Origin: Venturia oleaginea | Lineage: Eukaryota; Ascomycota; Dothideomycetes; Venturiales; Venturiaceae | DNA: 64,000 bases | Reading direction: 5' to 3' | Assembly (NCBI GenBank): GCA_013176395.1 | Contig: JABMLP010000021.1 | Location: forward strand, 1,102,148-1,166,147 | Shown: piece by piece, positions 43,903-53,839 of the stretch | Layout of the letters: each line of letters starts with the position of its first letter | Numbering within the stretch: the stretch's first letter is position 1 | Notes under the pieces: generated by a model | The model's input: only the letters and a program-made list of their open reading frames with translations | The model's database searches: none | What the model was told of the DNA's origin: nothing | Program-made: the position numbers and the translations under genes

Positions 43903-44563
43903 ATGTACTTCCAGGCCAATTTCGAGCAGCTTTTGAAGCCAGTGAAAAGCTCAAGCCAGTACAGTAAGTTTTTGTGATCTAAGCATCATTCAATGATTCA
44001 ATTTTGACACTCATGTAGAATGAATTCTGCGAGGAGCTTATCCGCAAGACAAGAAAGTCAAAGACGACATAACAACGTTCCGCCGCTGGTTCGACGATAA
44101 ACATGACGACGACGATTATGGGGAAGCCATGGAGACGTTGAGACTCGGACTATCCATGCTCCTCGACGGCGATGAAAAACCGGGCTATCAAGTTCAAGCG
44201 CCAATTCCCACCATGGAGCACTCATTCGAAGTATCGGACCACCGGATGAGACATGCTTCATGGATGCTTGAAGACCAACTTTGCGATACTGAGCAGATAT
44301 CAGATTGTCTCAATTTGGCGACACGATTACCACGAACATCGGCCAGCATCGAGTCTGTCACGAAGGCTCTCAGTCGACTCAATCCAGAAGGGCCCGCTCA
44401 GTGGGATCGATGTTTCTCTCCTGCTGAGGGGTGGATCGGGTGTCCGACCGGCGGTTATCCCACGAAGCATGTTCTTGTGTCGACTTCTTCCAAACATATG
44501 ACTTCTTCCAACTCAAGACCGCGTGTCAGGAAATCTCTAAGGGAAGAACCAGAGAAGAATTGA
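43903..44563 (+). CDS. Doubtful two-exon hypothetical gene, perhaps a fragment
   Basis: Exon 43903-43963 (MYFQANFEQLLKPVKSSSQY) ends in a GTAAGT donor and joins in phase to 44034-44563, which reads AYPQDKKVKDDITTFRRWFD, then LGLSMLLDGDEKPGYQ and GPAQWDRCFSPAEGWIG; about 196 aa. The charged, aromatic-rich composition and the clean splice site favour a real gene, and the reading frame continues upstream of the ATG to a stop near 43818, so an earlier start may be lost. No domain is recognised. It could be a remnant of a longer gene disturbed beside the retrotransposon. Confidence 0.4.
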
Positions 44564-45022
44564 GCTCAATCACGCTCATGAAAACTCTGGAATAAAAGTT
44601 TTCGCGAAGCTCGGCTGGGCCAGTCTTGCACAAAACTGGTGTGGCAGCAAGAAGGAGTTAAAGAAACATAATGGAAGCGGGCAAGAACATGACTTGTAAT
44701 ATACAGCGATCAACAAAACTGAGGAGTTATTTGCTTGTTACGCAGTGCTTCACCATTGCGTCATTACAAACGACTCAATCATGTGGAAGTCGAGTTACCG
44801 ACATAGTGGTGGTAAACATTCATTGTTGAGAAGAATCCAAAGATAGATGCAGACCATGTGGCTGAAATTGGCTGCGGAACCACAGCCTTGTACAGAACCC
44901 ACAAATACCAACCCCACCATTTCTTGACCTCCTTGTGAGATTATTGCTTTAAAAGAATGCTGTCGACCTTCTAATCATTCCCGACTACATTAATTGCGTG
45001 CTTCATTCTGCTGTAGACAGAT

Positions 45023-45054
45023 AGAATCGTAGTCAAACGCCTTCCCATTGGGCC
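45023..45054 (-). pseudogene. tRNA-Arg(ACG)-like 5' half
   Basis: On the minus strand GGCCCAATGGGAAGGCG then TTTGACTACGAT: acceptor-stem 5' side, D arm and anticodon loop with ACG as in fungal tRNA-Arg. What follows gives no TCAAA to close the anticodon stem and no T arm, so this is a truncated tRNA copy. Confidence 0.5.
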
Positions 45055-45455
45055 AGTTTGCCTTGTTTTTTAAATGATAGTTGTAGATACGGTTGGCTTC
45101 GTTGATGTTATGGCGGGGACGAGGAGATTTCCTTTGGGGGCAAACATCAAATTGAATAGTCACAAGAAGCAAAAAGATGGAAAGATGGAAATATTTGCCT
45201 ACTATTTGTAATAGGGTTGGATGGAGGTGAAAACGCTATTCGAGGCTGAACTTGTTTTTAGTTCACAAACAAACGCCAACACTCCAAGACGTACAGCACA
45301 GTAGGGAGGGAGACGAAAAGAGAGTAAAAAGGATGATTCCTATGACCAACGTAAAACTCGAAAGGGGTCGAACAAAAATGAAACTTCTACTTCTGATCTC
45401 CGCAGGGACTTGAAACTTGTGAGTGCGTGTTTATTGATATCGAAGAAGTGTACTT

Positions 45456-45520
45456 ACTCGAACCTGCAATCTCTTGATGGGCTTATTATAAGTCGTAGTC
45501 AAGCGCCTTGCCATTGGGCC
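45456..45520 (-). pseudogene. tRNA-Arg(ACG)-like fragment with intron and partial T arm
   Basis: On the minus strand GGCCCAATGGCAAGGCG, anticodon stem CTTGA closing with TCAAG around an ACG loop that carries a 14-base insertion after the position next to the anticodon, as tRNA introns do. Then GATTGCAGGTTCGAG begins the T arm but TAAGTACACT follows instead of the CCTGC needed to close it, and no 3' acceptor strand is present. It is the second such fragment within 0.5 kb. Confidence 0.55.
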
Positions 45521-45834
45521 AGAAGACCTGTATCATGTTTGATGGTGGTAATGCCCCTGGGTATGAATAAGTAGTGTAGAGCCAGGGAGGAGACGGCGTT
45601 GAAAAGGAAATTTTGCAGAATGTGATGGTGCTGTGGGGTTGGTCGTGAAGATTTTTCTTCGGTAGAAAGGGTGAGGGCAAGGATGTGGTATCGATAGGAG
45701 CGGTTATGATATCGATAGGCTGTTCTTCCCTCTAGCAATACAAGAGAGCAGAAAACTAGAAAACGAGGCTTATAAACCTAACAACAGTTTCCATGGACTT
45801 TTCAAAGACGAAGCGATCATCCCGTTGATCTATT

Positions 45835-47367
45835 TCACTCAGCAGTAGGAGCATAAACGAACCACTCCTTTACCCCCAGTCCCGCCTTCTTACCCCCTCC
45901 ACTCGCCATCAACACAGCCTTTACACTCTTTGTCTTAATCTCCTTCCCAAACTTGACCTCTTCAGGTGTGTCACTAACCTTCGTCCCGTACCCCGCTACG
46001 ATCTTCACCCACGCCCCGCCAGCATCAAGATACTCCAAATGCCATTCCTTAGGCGGTGCAACACCAATACTAGCACCGGCCTTTTGGTCCGCAAAAAATG
46101 CCATTGCGGTACCTGAAATCGTCACTTGTGACGGCCACGTTAGTGTCAACGTCGCAGAAGCAGGAGACCGATCTCCATCGTACGAAGACCAATACTCCGG
46201 TGGCAAAGGATTCTGACGCACGATACCGTCATTAACTGCTTTTATCCAATATTGGATCGGTACCTTTCCGGCACTTTTTGCGATAGCTTTTGTTGCAATA
46301 TTACGTGTCGGGGCAACTTGGGCTTTGGGTCTGTGTGTTTGAATGACTTTTTTGATCTTTGGTGGGGAGGAGGAATCGTCAAAGTCGAGTTTGTCAAGGG
46401 CTACTGAGCGACGGAAATGGCCTGAGCCGATGGCGTCGGCGGTGTGGTAAGCGAGATACCATTGGCCTTTGAATTCGACGGCACCAGAATGAGAAGTTGT
46501 TGATGAGACGATATCGAGGAAGACACCGTGGTAAGTCCACGGTCCCAATGGCGAGGAAGCCGTGGCATATGCTTGACAGGCATGGTAGGATGTTGGTGTG
46601 CATGGAGAGGTTGGTCCTGCATTATTTGCTGCATATAGCAAATAGTATGTACCTTTTCTTTTCATGAGCCATGCTGCTTCGAAGAAACCTGGGAGGTCAA
46701 ACGTCTTCAGGGTCGAAGCTCTCGGCGTGATCATGTCGGCTTCGAGTTCGTAGGCGCGAAGCTCGCCAAAAGTACCATAGTAGATATAGATTCTTCCATC
46801 AGTGTCAATGAGCACAGTTGGATCGATGTTTTGAATTGTGTTTCCTGGCGCTGGAACTCTTTGGGAAAGAATTGGTCCAGCGGGGTGGAGATCTGTCCAT
46901 GGTCCAACAGGTGTATCTGAAATGGCGACGCCTATTGCGAAGGGATCTTTGTCGCTGGTTTTGGCTTGGAAGACTGGCGCGTACATGTAAAACCTCCCGT
47001 TCTTGCCAGGAACAATTTGTGAAGCGTATGCTCGTGCTTTGGCGGCCCACTTGAATACTTGGTTTGGTTTGGTGATGGCTGGATAGTGCGTCCAATTGCC
47101 TTTGGCTGGATCTGATGTCTTAAGCACTTGCCACTCGTTCATGATGAAGTCGTTAACCAATGCTGGAGCCTCGTCTCTTCCGCAAACGATATAGAGAGTA
47201 TTGTTATAGACGAATGGGGCTGGGTCTGCTGAAAAATAGGTTCCATCGTAGAGAATCGGATTTCCTGGTGAGTTGAACGAGATTGGCCCCGGTACCCCTG
47301 TGTCAGCTGTCACTGCTGTTAAGAGCGTGACCAGAATAGCCGCTCTCTTCCACATTGTTTCCACCAT
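45835..47367 (-). CDS. Secreted glycoside hydrolase family 43 protein
   Basis: Single-exon gene, 510 aa. GH43 enzymes are inverting arabinofuranosidases, xylosidases or arabinanases acting on plant hemicellulose. A signal peptide is clear (MWKRAAILVTLLTAVTA; the second Met at residue 5 is the more typical start). Five-bladed propeller residues 37-345: NPILYDGTYFSADPAPFVY with the base Asp48, QNIDPTVL with Asp182, and GFFEAAW with acid Glu230, plus GPWTYHGVF and HSGAVEFKGQWYLAYH. The trio matches the family's catalytic D-D-E. The last 130 residues form a separate module of beta-sandwich type (EYWSSYDGDRSPASATLTL). Substrate cannot be told from the sequence. The CACGTG palindrome 410 bp upstream may be regulatory. 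Confidence 0.93.
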   Translation of the reverse strand: MVETMWKRAAILVTLLTAVTADTGVPGPISFNSPGNPILYDGTYFSADPAPFVYNNTLYIVCGRDEAPALVNDFIMNEWQVLKTSDPAKGNWTHYPAITKPNQVFKWAAKARAYASQIVPGKNGRFYMYAPVFQAKTSDKDPFAIGVAISDTPVGPWTDLHPAGPILSQRVPAPGNTIQNIDPTVLIDTDGRIYIYYGTFGELRAYELEADMITPRASTLKTFDLPGFFEAAWLMKRKGTYYLLYAANNAGPTSPCTPTSYHACQAYATASSPLGPWTYHGVFLDIVSSTTSHSGAVEFKGQWYLAYHTADAIGSGHFRRSVALDKLDFDDSSSPPKIKKVIQTHRPKAQVAPTRNIATKAIAKSAGKVPIQYWIKAVNDGIVRQNPLPPEYWSSYDGDRSPASATLTLTWPSQVTISGTAMAFFADQKAGASIGVAPPKEWHLEYLDAGGAWVKIVAGYGTKVSDTPEEVKFGKEIKTKSVKAVLMASGGGKKAGLGVKEWFVYAPTAE

Positions 47368-47929
47368 GAAGGCTATGGAGGTTGAAAGTACGACAAGTCA
47401 TTTTTTTAATATATTTTCCCAGAACCCAAGGTGTTGAAATCTGGTGGGGGCTTGCCAGAGGCGAGTAGTCCGGTCGTGATTTAATTTATCCCACATCGGA
47501 GTAATTAACGAACGAGTCTAATTTGGGGACATGGGCAGAGACAAGATGATCCGGCGGACAGGAAAACTATTGTATAAGCTGAAAATAGTATCAACGCCAT
47601 GAATACGTGACGGGGTATCTAGAAGCTGTAGCTCACTTTCTGACCACACAAAGTCCAATCTGTACATCTCTACACATCTTTGCTAAAGTTGGAGTAGCGT
47701 CTTGGGAATATTCGTAGCCCGCGCCTCAGTTGCGCCGAATCCTGAGTCTCTCGGAGTCATTGATGGCGATTTGACGTGATCACGTGATCTATCGCTTGCT
47801 TTGGGGGTGTTTTCCTGAGTCTGCCAAGCTGCTGGATGAGCGAGGGAGGATTCGAGCCGCGGCCGGTGTTGCCAAAGATTGACCGATGTCCTGTGGCATT
47901 ATTCAAGGCATACCTCGTAGCTGGAAAAT
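47368..47929. other. GH43 promoter region and mak3 3' flank
   Basis: About 0.56 kb. It contains a TTTTTTTAATATATTTT A/T stretch at 47400 near the GH43 start and the E-box palindrome at 47778. No gene seen. Confidence 0.55.
47778..47789. promoter_or_regulatory. E-box-centred palindrome GATCACGTGATC
   Basis: A perfect 12-bp palindrome around CACGTG, the core bound by fungal bHLH and Cbf1-type factors. It lies about 410 bp upstream of the GH43 start and 140 bp past the mak3 stop. Function is inference. Confidence 0.35.
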
Positions 47930-48631
47930 TCAAGGTGGGAGGATTGGGCCGGGCTCTTCCGGAGGAGGACCAGATGCCGTATTCTTGTCGAGATCAGACG
48001 GCTTTTTGAGAGCAGTGCCTGCCTTGAGATAGAGGATAAGTCGAAATGCAGTGTTGCCGTTGAGATAGTATCGATGCAGCTTCTTGCTTCTCAAGAAGCC
48101 GAGTCGTTCGTACAATCTAAGAGAAGCGGTATTGCTGTCTTCGGTCTCCAACACAACCTTCATTGAGTCAGTAAAAAAGGGTAGGTAGAGCATCAGTGAT
48201 AGTTGTAGATACCTCATCAGCATCTCTTGACTGCATCGCTTCGATAGCCAATTTGACCAAATTAGTGGCGATGCCTTTCCCTCTGAATTCCTGTACGGTT
48301 GCCAGCATGGCTATGTAGCCTCTGTACGTCCCACTCCGATGATTTTCGAGCTTGCAGACAACCACGCCACGTAGTTCATCAGAATTTTCGTCAAGTGCCT
48401 GTTGATTGTGAGCGAGTGTCGAGGGTCGATATGCTTGCGGCTTCTTACCAAGTAGCACAGGTCGCCCCACTGGTTCAAGAAATATCTGTAGACATAGATA
48501 CTGTAGGGCTCGGACAGATCTTTCGAAATCAGCTGCCTGATGGCGTCGAGGTATATATGCTCCTTTGCCAGCTCGTACTGAACATAACGCAAACATCCCT
48601 GATTTGGCTGGGGTTTATTATCCTGGCTCAT
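47930..48631 (-). CDS. mak3: NatC catalytic subunit, N-alpha-acetyltransferase 30 (Mak3)
   Basis: GNAT-fold enzyme that acetylates N-termini starting Met-Leu/Ile/Phe/Trp, with partners Mak10 and Mak31, on the ribosome. Exons 48449-48631, 48213-48398 and 47930-48157 give 198 aa, normal for the family. Seen: [41 protein letters not shown] at the start (substrate-binding region), [26 protein letters not shown] with the acetyl-CoA motif QEFRGKGIA, and [19 protein letters not shown] with the family's NxxA/SLxLYExLGF hallmark, then [16 protein letters not shown]. The start MSQDNKPQP at 48631 is the first ATG. The C-terminal tail is Pro-rich and ends ILPP. Confidence 0.93.
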
Positions 48632-48867
48632 TGCCACAGCCGAGATTGGAATAATAGTGTAGCTTGCTAGGCTATAGGATGGGTCGACTATTGCAAAAGC
48701 AAGTGGAGTTGTTGTTGTGGTGTTGGACTCCCATCACATGGGAATGAAGCTCCAAGTGCCCACTGCAGCCCATGACGTGAGACGTGCCTCCAAACAAAAC
48801 AAAGTTCGATTTATCCGTATTGCCAACACTCGTCGCGCCCCTTCCCCCCCTCACCAATGACCATAAC

Positions 48868-50865
48868 ATGAATTTTCTGCGTCGCAGAAATGTGGGGGAC
48901 CAGCCGAACAACAAGGCCAATGTCACTGCCAGCGAATCAGAAGCACCCGAGACAGATGGCGAGTTCCACATACTCGGCAACAGGAAGCTGGAGGATCTGG
49001 TGAAGAAGCCAAAGGGCGGCAAGAGAAGGACAGCATGGATTTTCGCTCTGGGAGGCATTTTCGGCCTCGCGGTAGCTGCTTTCTTCGTGGGATCCAACGA
49101 GTACGTGGATCTCACCATGTTCCAGGATCTGAACATGGACTCGATATTCGATGTGCTGCCTGCTGGCATGCTTCGGGAGGCAAAAGACTTCCAGGTTGGT
49201 GACCGAGACAATGAGACGACTAGGAGAGTCTGCAGCTGATTCACCTGTCTAGAAACAAGAAAAAGCTGCCGTCGCATACGACTCGTTTGCCATCGGGCTG
49301 CAAGCCAAATCCGAAGGGGTCGAAGCTGTTCACCCTGTAATCATGATACCCGGCGTGATATCGACTGGTCTAGAGAGCTGGAGCACCGAGGAGGATGAGC
49401 GCCAGTACTTCAGAAAGAGGTTATGGGGTTCTTGGTCCATGATGCGCTCTCTGGTCTTGGACAAAGCCGGATGGAAGCGTAATATCATGCTGGACAAGAT
49501 AACTGGGCTAGACCCTCCTGGTGTAAAATTGCGTGCCGCTCAGGGCTTTGACGCGACAGACTTTTTCATAACTGGTTACTGGATCTGGAATAAGATACTG
49601 GAGAACCTGGCTACAATTGGATACGATCCAACAAACGCTTTCACTGCAGCTTACGACTGGCGACTCTCGTACATGAACATGGAGGTTCGGGATCAGTACT
49701 TCACAAGATTGAAGTCTCACATTGAGGTCGCTTCCAAGGTCTCTGGCAAAAAGGTCACTTTGCTCTCCCACAGCATGGGCTCCCAAGTCCTTTACTACTT
49801 TTTACATTGGGTCGAAGCTGAAGGCTACGAGATGGCGGACCGGCATGGGTCGAAGAACACATCGACTCCTGGATCAACATCAGTGGTTGTATGCTTGGAG
49901 CGTTGAAAGGTTTTCCAGCTGTGTTATCAGGTGAAATGAAAGATACAGCACAGCTTAACGCTTTTGCTGTGTACGGTTTAGAGAAATTTCTTAGTCGCAC
50001 TGAACGTGCTGAGATCTTCCGTGCTATGCCTGGCGTGTCGAGCATGCTCCCAATTGGTGGCAACGCAATCTGGGGCAACGAGTCTTGGGCTCCTGACGAC
50101 AAGTCTGGACAAGTCGTCAGTTATGGCTCGTTCGTCCGCTACAAGGACACGAATTCGACAGCGCCAAAGCGGCATAATCTGACTGTGGATGAAACTTTTC
50201 CATTTCTCTTGAGCGAGACGGAAGGCTGGTACAAAGATATGCTGCAACGTAGCTATTCCCAAGGTGTCGCTCACACTAAACATGAGGTCGAAGACAATCA
50301 GCTTCTGCCCGCCAAATGGATCAACCCGCTCGAGACGCGACTTCCTCTCGCTCCCAACCTGAAAATCTACTGCTTCTATGGCATAGGCAAACCGACCGAG
50401 CGCGCTTACTTCTACAAGGACGATAGCGACCCACTGAGCGCGCTAAACGTGACTCTCGACACTAGCGTTACAGAGGGTGAGATAGATCATGGCGTAGTTA
50501 TGGGTGAAGGCGATGGTACAGTCAATATCCTGAGTGCTGGATACATGTGCACAAAAGGATGGAAGATGAAGCGTTATAATCCTGCAGGGGTCAAGATTAT
50601 CACTCACGAAATGGCCCACGAACCTGATCGATTTTCTCCCAGAGGCGGTCCCAACAGTATGTCATCACTTTCCATCATTATATATTCTTGCTGCAACCCA
50701 CTAACACCCTTTCCAGCTGCCGACCATGTAGATATTCTAGGTCGCTCCTCACTAAACGACTTGATCTTGAAGGTTGCAGGTGGGAAAGGCGATCTCGTGG
50801 ACGAGAAGATCGAATCCAATATCCTTGAATATGGTAGCAAGATCGAAATCTACGACGAAGAATAA
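48868..50865 (+). CDS. lro1: Phospholipid:diacylglycerol acyltransferase (PDAT, Lro1), frameshifted
   Basis: ER membrane LCAT-family enzyme making triacylglycerol by moving an acyl chain from phospholipid to diacylglycerol. Exons 48868-49194, 49253-50656 and 50717-50865, about 626 aa. Seen: short cytosolic N-terminus with KGGKRR, one membrane segment (TAWIFALGGIFGLAVAAFF), VIMIPGVISTGLESW lid/active region, SWSMMRSLVLDKAGW, YDWRLSYMNME, lipase-type serine motif LLSHSMGSQ, Asp motif MGEGDGTVNIL and His motif ADHVDILGR. Between EAEGY and GPAWVEEHIDSWINISGC the frame changes: one base is missing near 49828-49831, so exon 2 is 1404 bp where 1405 is needed. Either the allele is broken or the sequence has an error. 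Everything else is intact. Confidence 0.93.
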
Positions 50866-51651
50866 TCTTATTCTTGCTGGCAATTCCAGCGGCGCATGTA
50901 ATGGCAGAAACGATTTACTAGTAATTATGATACCAATAGACTGTTTAGGACTTCTTGGGTAGGCAGGCAGAGTATGGTAATCTACAGACTGATTACGTCT
51001 ATAATTTTCACACGCTTGACTTCATTCCAAGTTCGCACTGACGAGGGCCGCTGATCGGATGCACGCTTTCTTGCTTTTGCATAGCCTGCCTCAGACTCGA
51101 CATCGACATTGGAATTGCATCTGACAGGAATATTCGCCGTCAAGCTGGGCTTCGGCAGTCTTCTGAATATTTTTTCACAAGTTACTCCCTCTCGCTCTCC
51201 ACCAAAACGGTAGTGATTTTCACTTGAGAGAAAGAGTAGGTATATATGTTGCAGGGCAACAAACGAAAATTTCGCTGTTGTAGTTCCGCGGGCCGGAAAG
51301 ATAGTCCGGTTGCTAGGTACACAAATGCAGCTGATGCGACAGACAAGACAAGCGAGTTTCACATTTCGACCTCATTTGCAGCTATACGTTGCTAATTGCA
51401 AGGTTCGATTTAGATTGAGCGATGGCAGAGTTCGAATGATTCTGCCACTGTTTATGGAACTTTTACGACAGCTCGCGACGCCACTGTTCATTGCTTTAAG
51501 CCCTTACGAAGTTCAAGGTAGTTCACTTTCACGGCCAAGGCAAAAGCAGCTGGTCTACTCCTTATACGTAGTAGTTATTGATCTCCACTAGGTCCAGGAT
51601 AGCTTCACATTCGTTTTTGTCTATTGTTGCCATTCGATCAAGGTATCCAAG
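50866..51651. other. Intergenic between PDAT and cutinase
   Basis: 0.79 kb with no supportable gene; presumed PDAT terminator and cutinase promoter. A minus ORF at 50982-51362 has no recognisable content. Confidence 0.6.
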
Positions 51652-52636
51652 ATGGGGCGATTGCACTTGGTAACACTCTTTGGCCTATCTACAGCACTCC
51701 CGAATCCATTACCAGCACCACAAGCCGTTGCAACAGGCGGAAATAGCACTGGTACATTATTTGGTGCCATTGCTTCTCTTATTCCTACACTGTCGCTTAC
51801 AACGAATAATCCGCACGAATTAACAGAAGGCACACAATGCAAATCTATCTACTTCCTCATGGCGCGTGGATCTGATGAGTGGGGCACTCTTGGCGTGACG
51901 ATTGGACCTCCTGTCTGTAAAGGACTGAAAGATGTTTACGGGGAAAAGCTGGGGTGTGATGGGCTGGGACCTGCGTATTCGGGTGGTGAGTGCATGATCG
52001 TTCTGAGGATATGATATGATGAAGTGCTCATGAATGGTAGCGTTACTGGATAATGTGAGTGAGAAGGGAACAACGGACGCAGCTATCGCGGAAGGCGTCA
52101 AAATCTTCACATTGGCACATTCGAAATGTCCAAATAGCACCTTGGTCTTTGGCGGTTACAGGTCCGTCTTCCTTTTCCTTCCCTACCAAAGGGAACTCTA
52201 AGTTACCTAACGTACAACGAATAGCCAGGGCGCAGCAGTAATGCACAACGTCATCTCCTCCTTAGGCCCGGATATTCAATCCCAAATCGCCGGCGGTGTC
52301 CTCTGGGGTGATACGAGAAACAAACAATCCGATGGTATGATCAAGGGCTTTCCGAAAGAGAAGCTTCTTATTCTTTGTACGCCGGATGATGGCGTTTGTT
52401 GGGGAGACTTGGATGTCACAGCAGGACATTTGGCGTATACGCATAACGGGGATGTAGCGAGGAGTGTGGCGTGGTTGAAGGGGAGGATTGATGGAGCTTT
52501 GGGAGGAGAAAAAGGGGGAGCTCCTATGGTGGGGACTGGGGGAAGTGCTAGGGGAAGTGCTGTTAGGGCGCCGCCTTTTGCTTCAGGGGCTGTGAGGGCG
52601 CGGAGGATGGTCTTTCTGAGTGCCTTATATCGATAA
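51652..52636 (+). CDS. Cutinase-family esterase (CE5)
   Basis: Secreted serine esterase of the cutinase/acetylxylan esterase family, acting on plant cutin or acetylated xylan. Exons 51652-51985, 52041-52161 and 52225-52636 give 288 aa. Signal peptide MGRLHLVTLFGLSTALPNPLPAP. Seen: SIYFLMARGSDEWGTLGVTIGP (the ARGSxExG strand), LVFGGYSQGAAV with nucleophile Ser in GYSQG created across intron 2 (AG|C), LCTPDDGVCWGD with the catalytic Asp and disulphide Cys, and AGHLAYTHNG with the His. The last 55 residues after the His are a Gly/Ala/Arg-rich extension (GGAPMVGTGGSARGSAV), longer than in classic cutinases; it may be a linker or a wall-binding tail. The catalytic triad is complete. Confidence 0.92.
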
Positions 52637-53839
52637 GAGCATTGCAATAGTTGGACTTGTTTGGTCTTATATGGGTATCTACTGGAGATATGAGTGAAGA
52701 GACGATGACGGAGATTTGGGCTCTTCGAAACTGACGCGGTGGCAATAGGGAAAAATCAGCCAACTTTAACGAAACATAACGATAGCTTGTATGTACTTTA
52801 ATTATTCGATAGGTTTAGCTTACTCGATAGGCCAGACTATAGCAGAATTTGAGAGGCACTCTATCGACCTTATATACGGACTCGATTAATAGGCTCCCCG
52901 TTTCTAGACCACTACGACCCGATTTCACATCTCGTTTCACTCCTGAGTTCTAGCTCCAAAATCTTTAAGGTATTACTCGTACCCTCCAACCCACCTCTCT
53001 CATCCAAAATAACGCGGCTTCAATCGTCCATCCTAAGCAATATAGTAAAGTTTTTAAACTTCACATACCCAATGGCTTGATCATTATCAGATATACCAGT
53101 ATCAAGGACATTGCTAACCCATGTTGAAGGTCTCCCGCACTCTATCAGGATACTTGAAGTCTTTTTGACGCGAACATAGACAACGAAACGACACGTCCTG
53201 CCTTTGCTTTCGTTGAAACGATGACAACGGCGATGTCAGCTAGTAAATGGTCTTCCTAGACAGCATCGAAGACAAACGTTAGGTCATCTGTTCGAGTCCC
53301 GCGACGCTGAGAGCTTCTTTGATATCGTTGACTACAGCCTCATCGCCTTTCGAAAGTCGATGATGGCTACTGTCAAATAGACTCATTTTATTCTATCCAC
53401 ATTTGTACTAGCTCGAATACGAGTCTCTCAATTGTATAAATATGCGGATAGCCCACACATCAATTCAGACTTCAGTCTGCTTCATCTTTTGCAGCTACAA
53501 CTAATCATAAGATACAATCTGGTCACTGGAAGTCGAAGTTGGCCCTAACTACCATTCACGATGTCTAATATCATTGAGGGGCAGAGTCGACTTAGGTACA
53601 CGGAATTTGCCGTGGGCCATCGATAGGTATACGGGTAGAAAAGCTAGGTCTCGTCATACCCGGAGTTAGTACAATTGAATATTTCACTCGCGTCAAGGTC
53701 AACTCTGCTTCACGCATATGACAGGGCTCACAAACAAATTAGAGACGTAAGGTGTAAAAAAGAACGTCCATAAATTGCCCACAGTTACATTATCAAAACA
53801 TAACCAAGAGACCAAAAGAAATCCAGATCAACTGAGAAT
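52637..53839. other. Intergenic, convergent
   Basis: 1.2 kb between the stops of the cutinase (plus) and FAD oxidoreductase (minus). A TGTTCGAGTCCCGC stretch at 53290 resembles a tRNA B box but no cloverleaf forms around it. No gene seen. Confidence 0.55.

Larger units (their letters stand above)
44564..45834. other. Intergenic with two tRNA-Arg-like fragments
   Basis: Apart from the tRNA-like pieces at 45023-45054 and 45456-45520, this 1.3 kb stretch holds no gene I can support. ORFs reading NWPNGKAFDYD and WPNGKALDYD are translations of the tRNA fragments. Confidence 0.6.

Noticed and set aside
44990..45680. Short ORFs reading WPNGKALDYD as a conserved peptide
   Set aside because: The peptide is the translation of a tRNA-Arg 5' half, not a protein family.
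53285..53320. Possible tRNA from the TGTTCGAGTCCCGC box
   Set aside because: No matching D arm, anticodon arm or acceptor stem at the right spacing.
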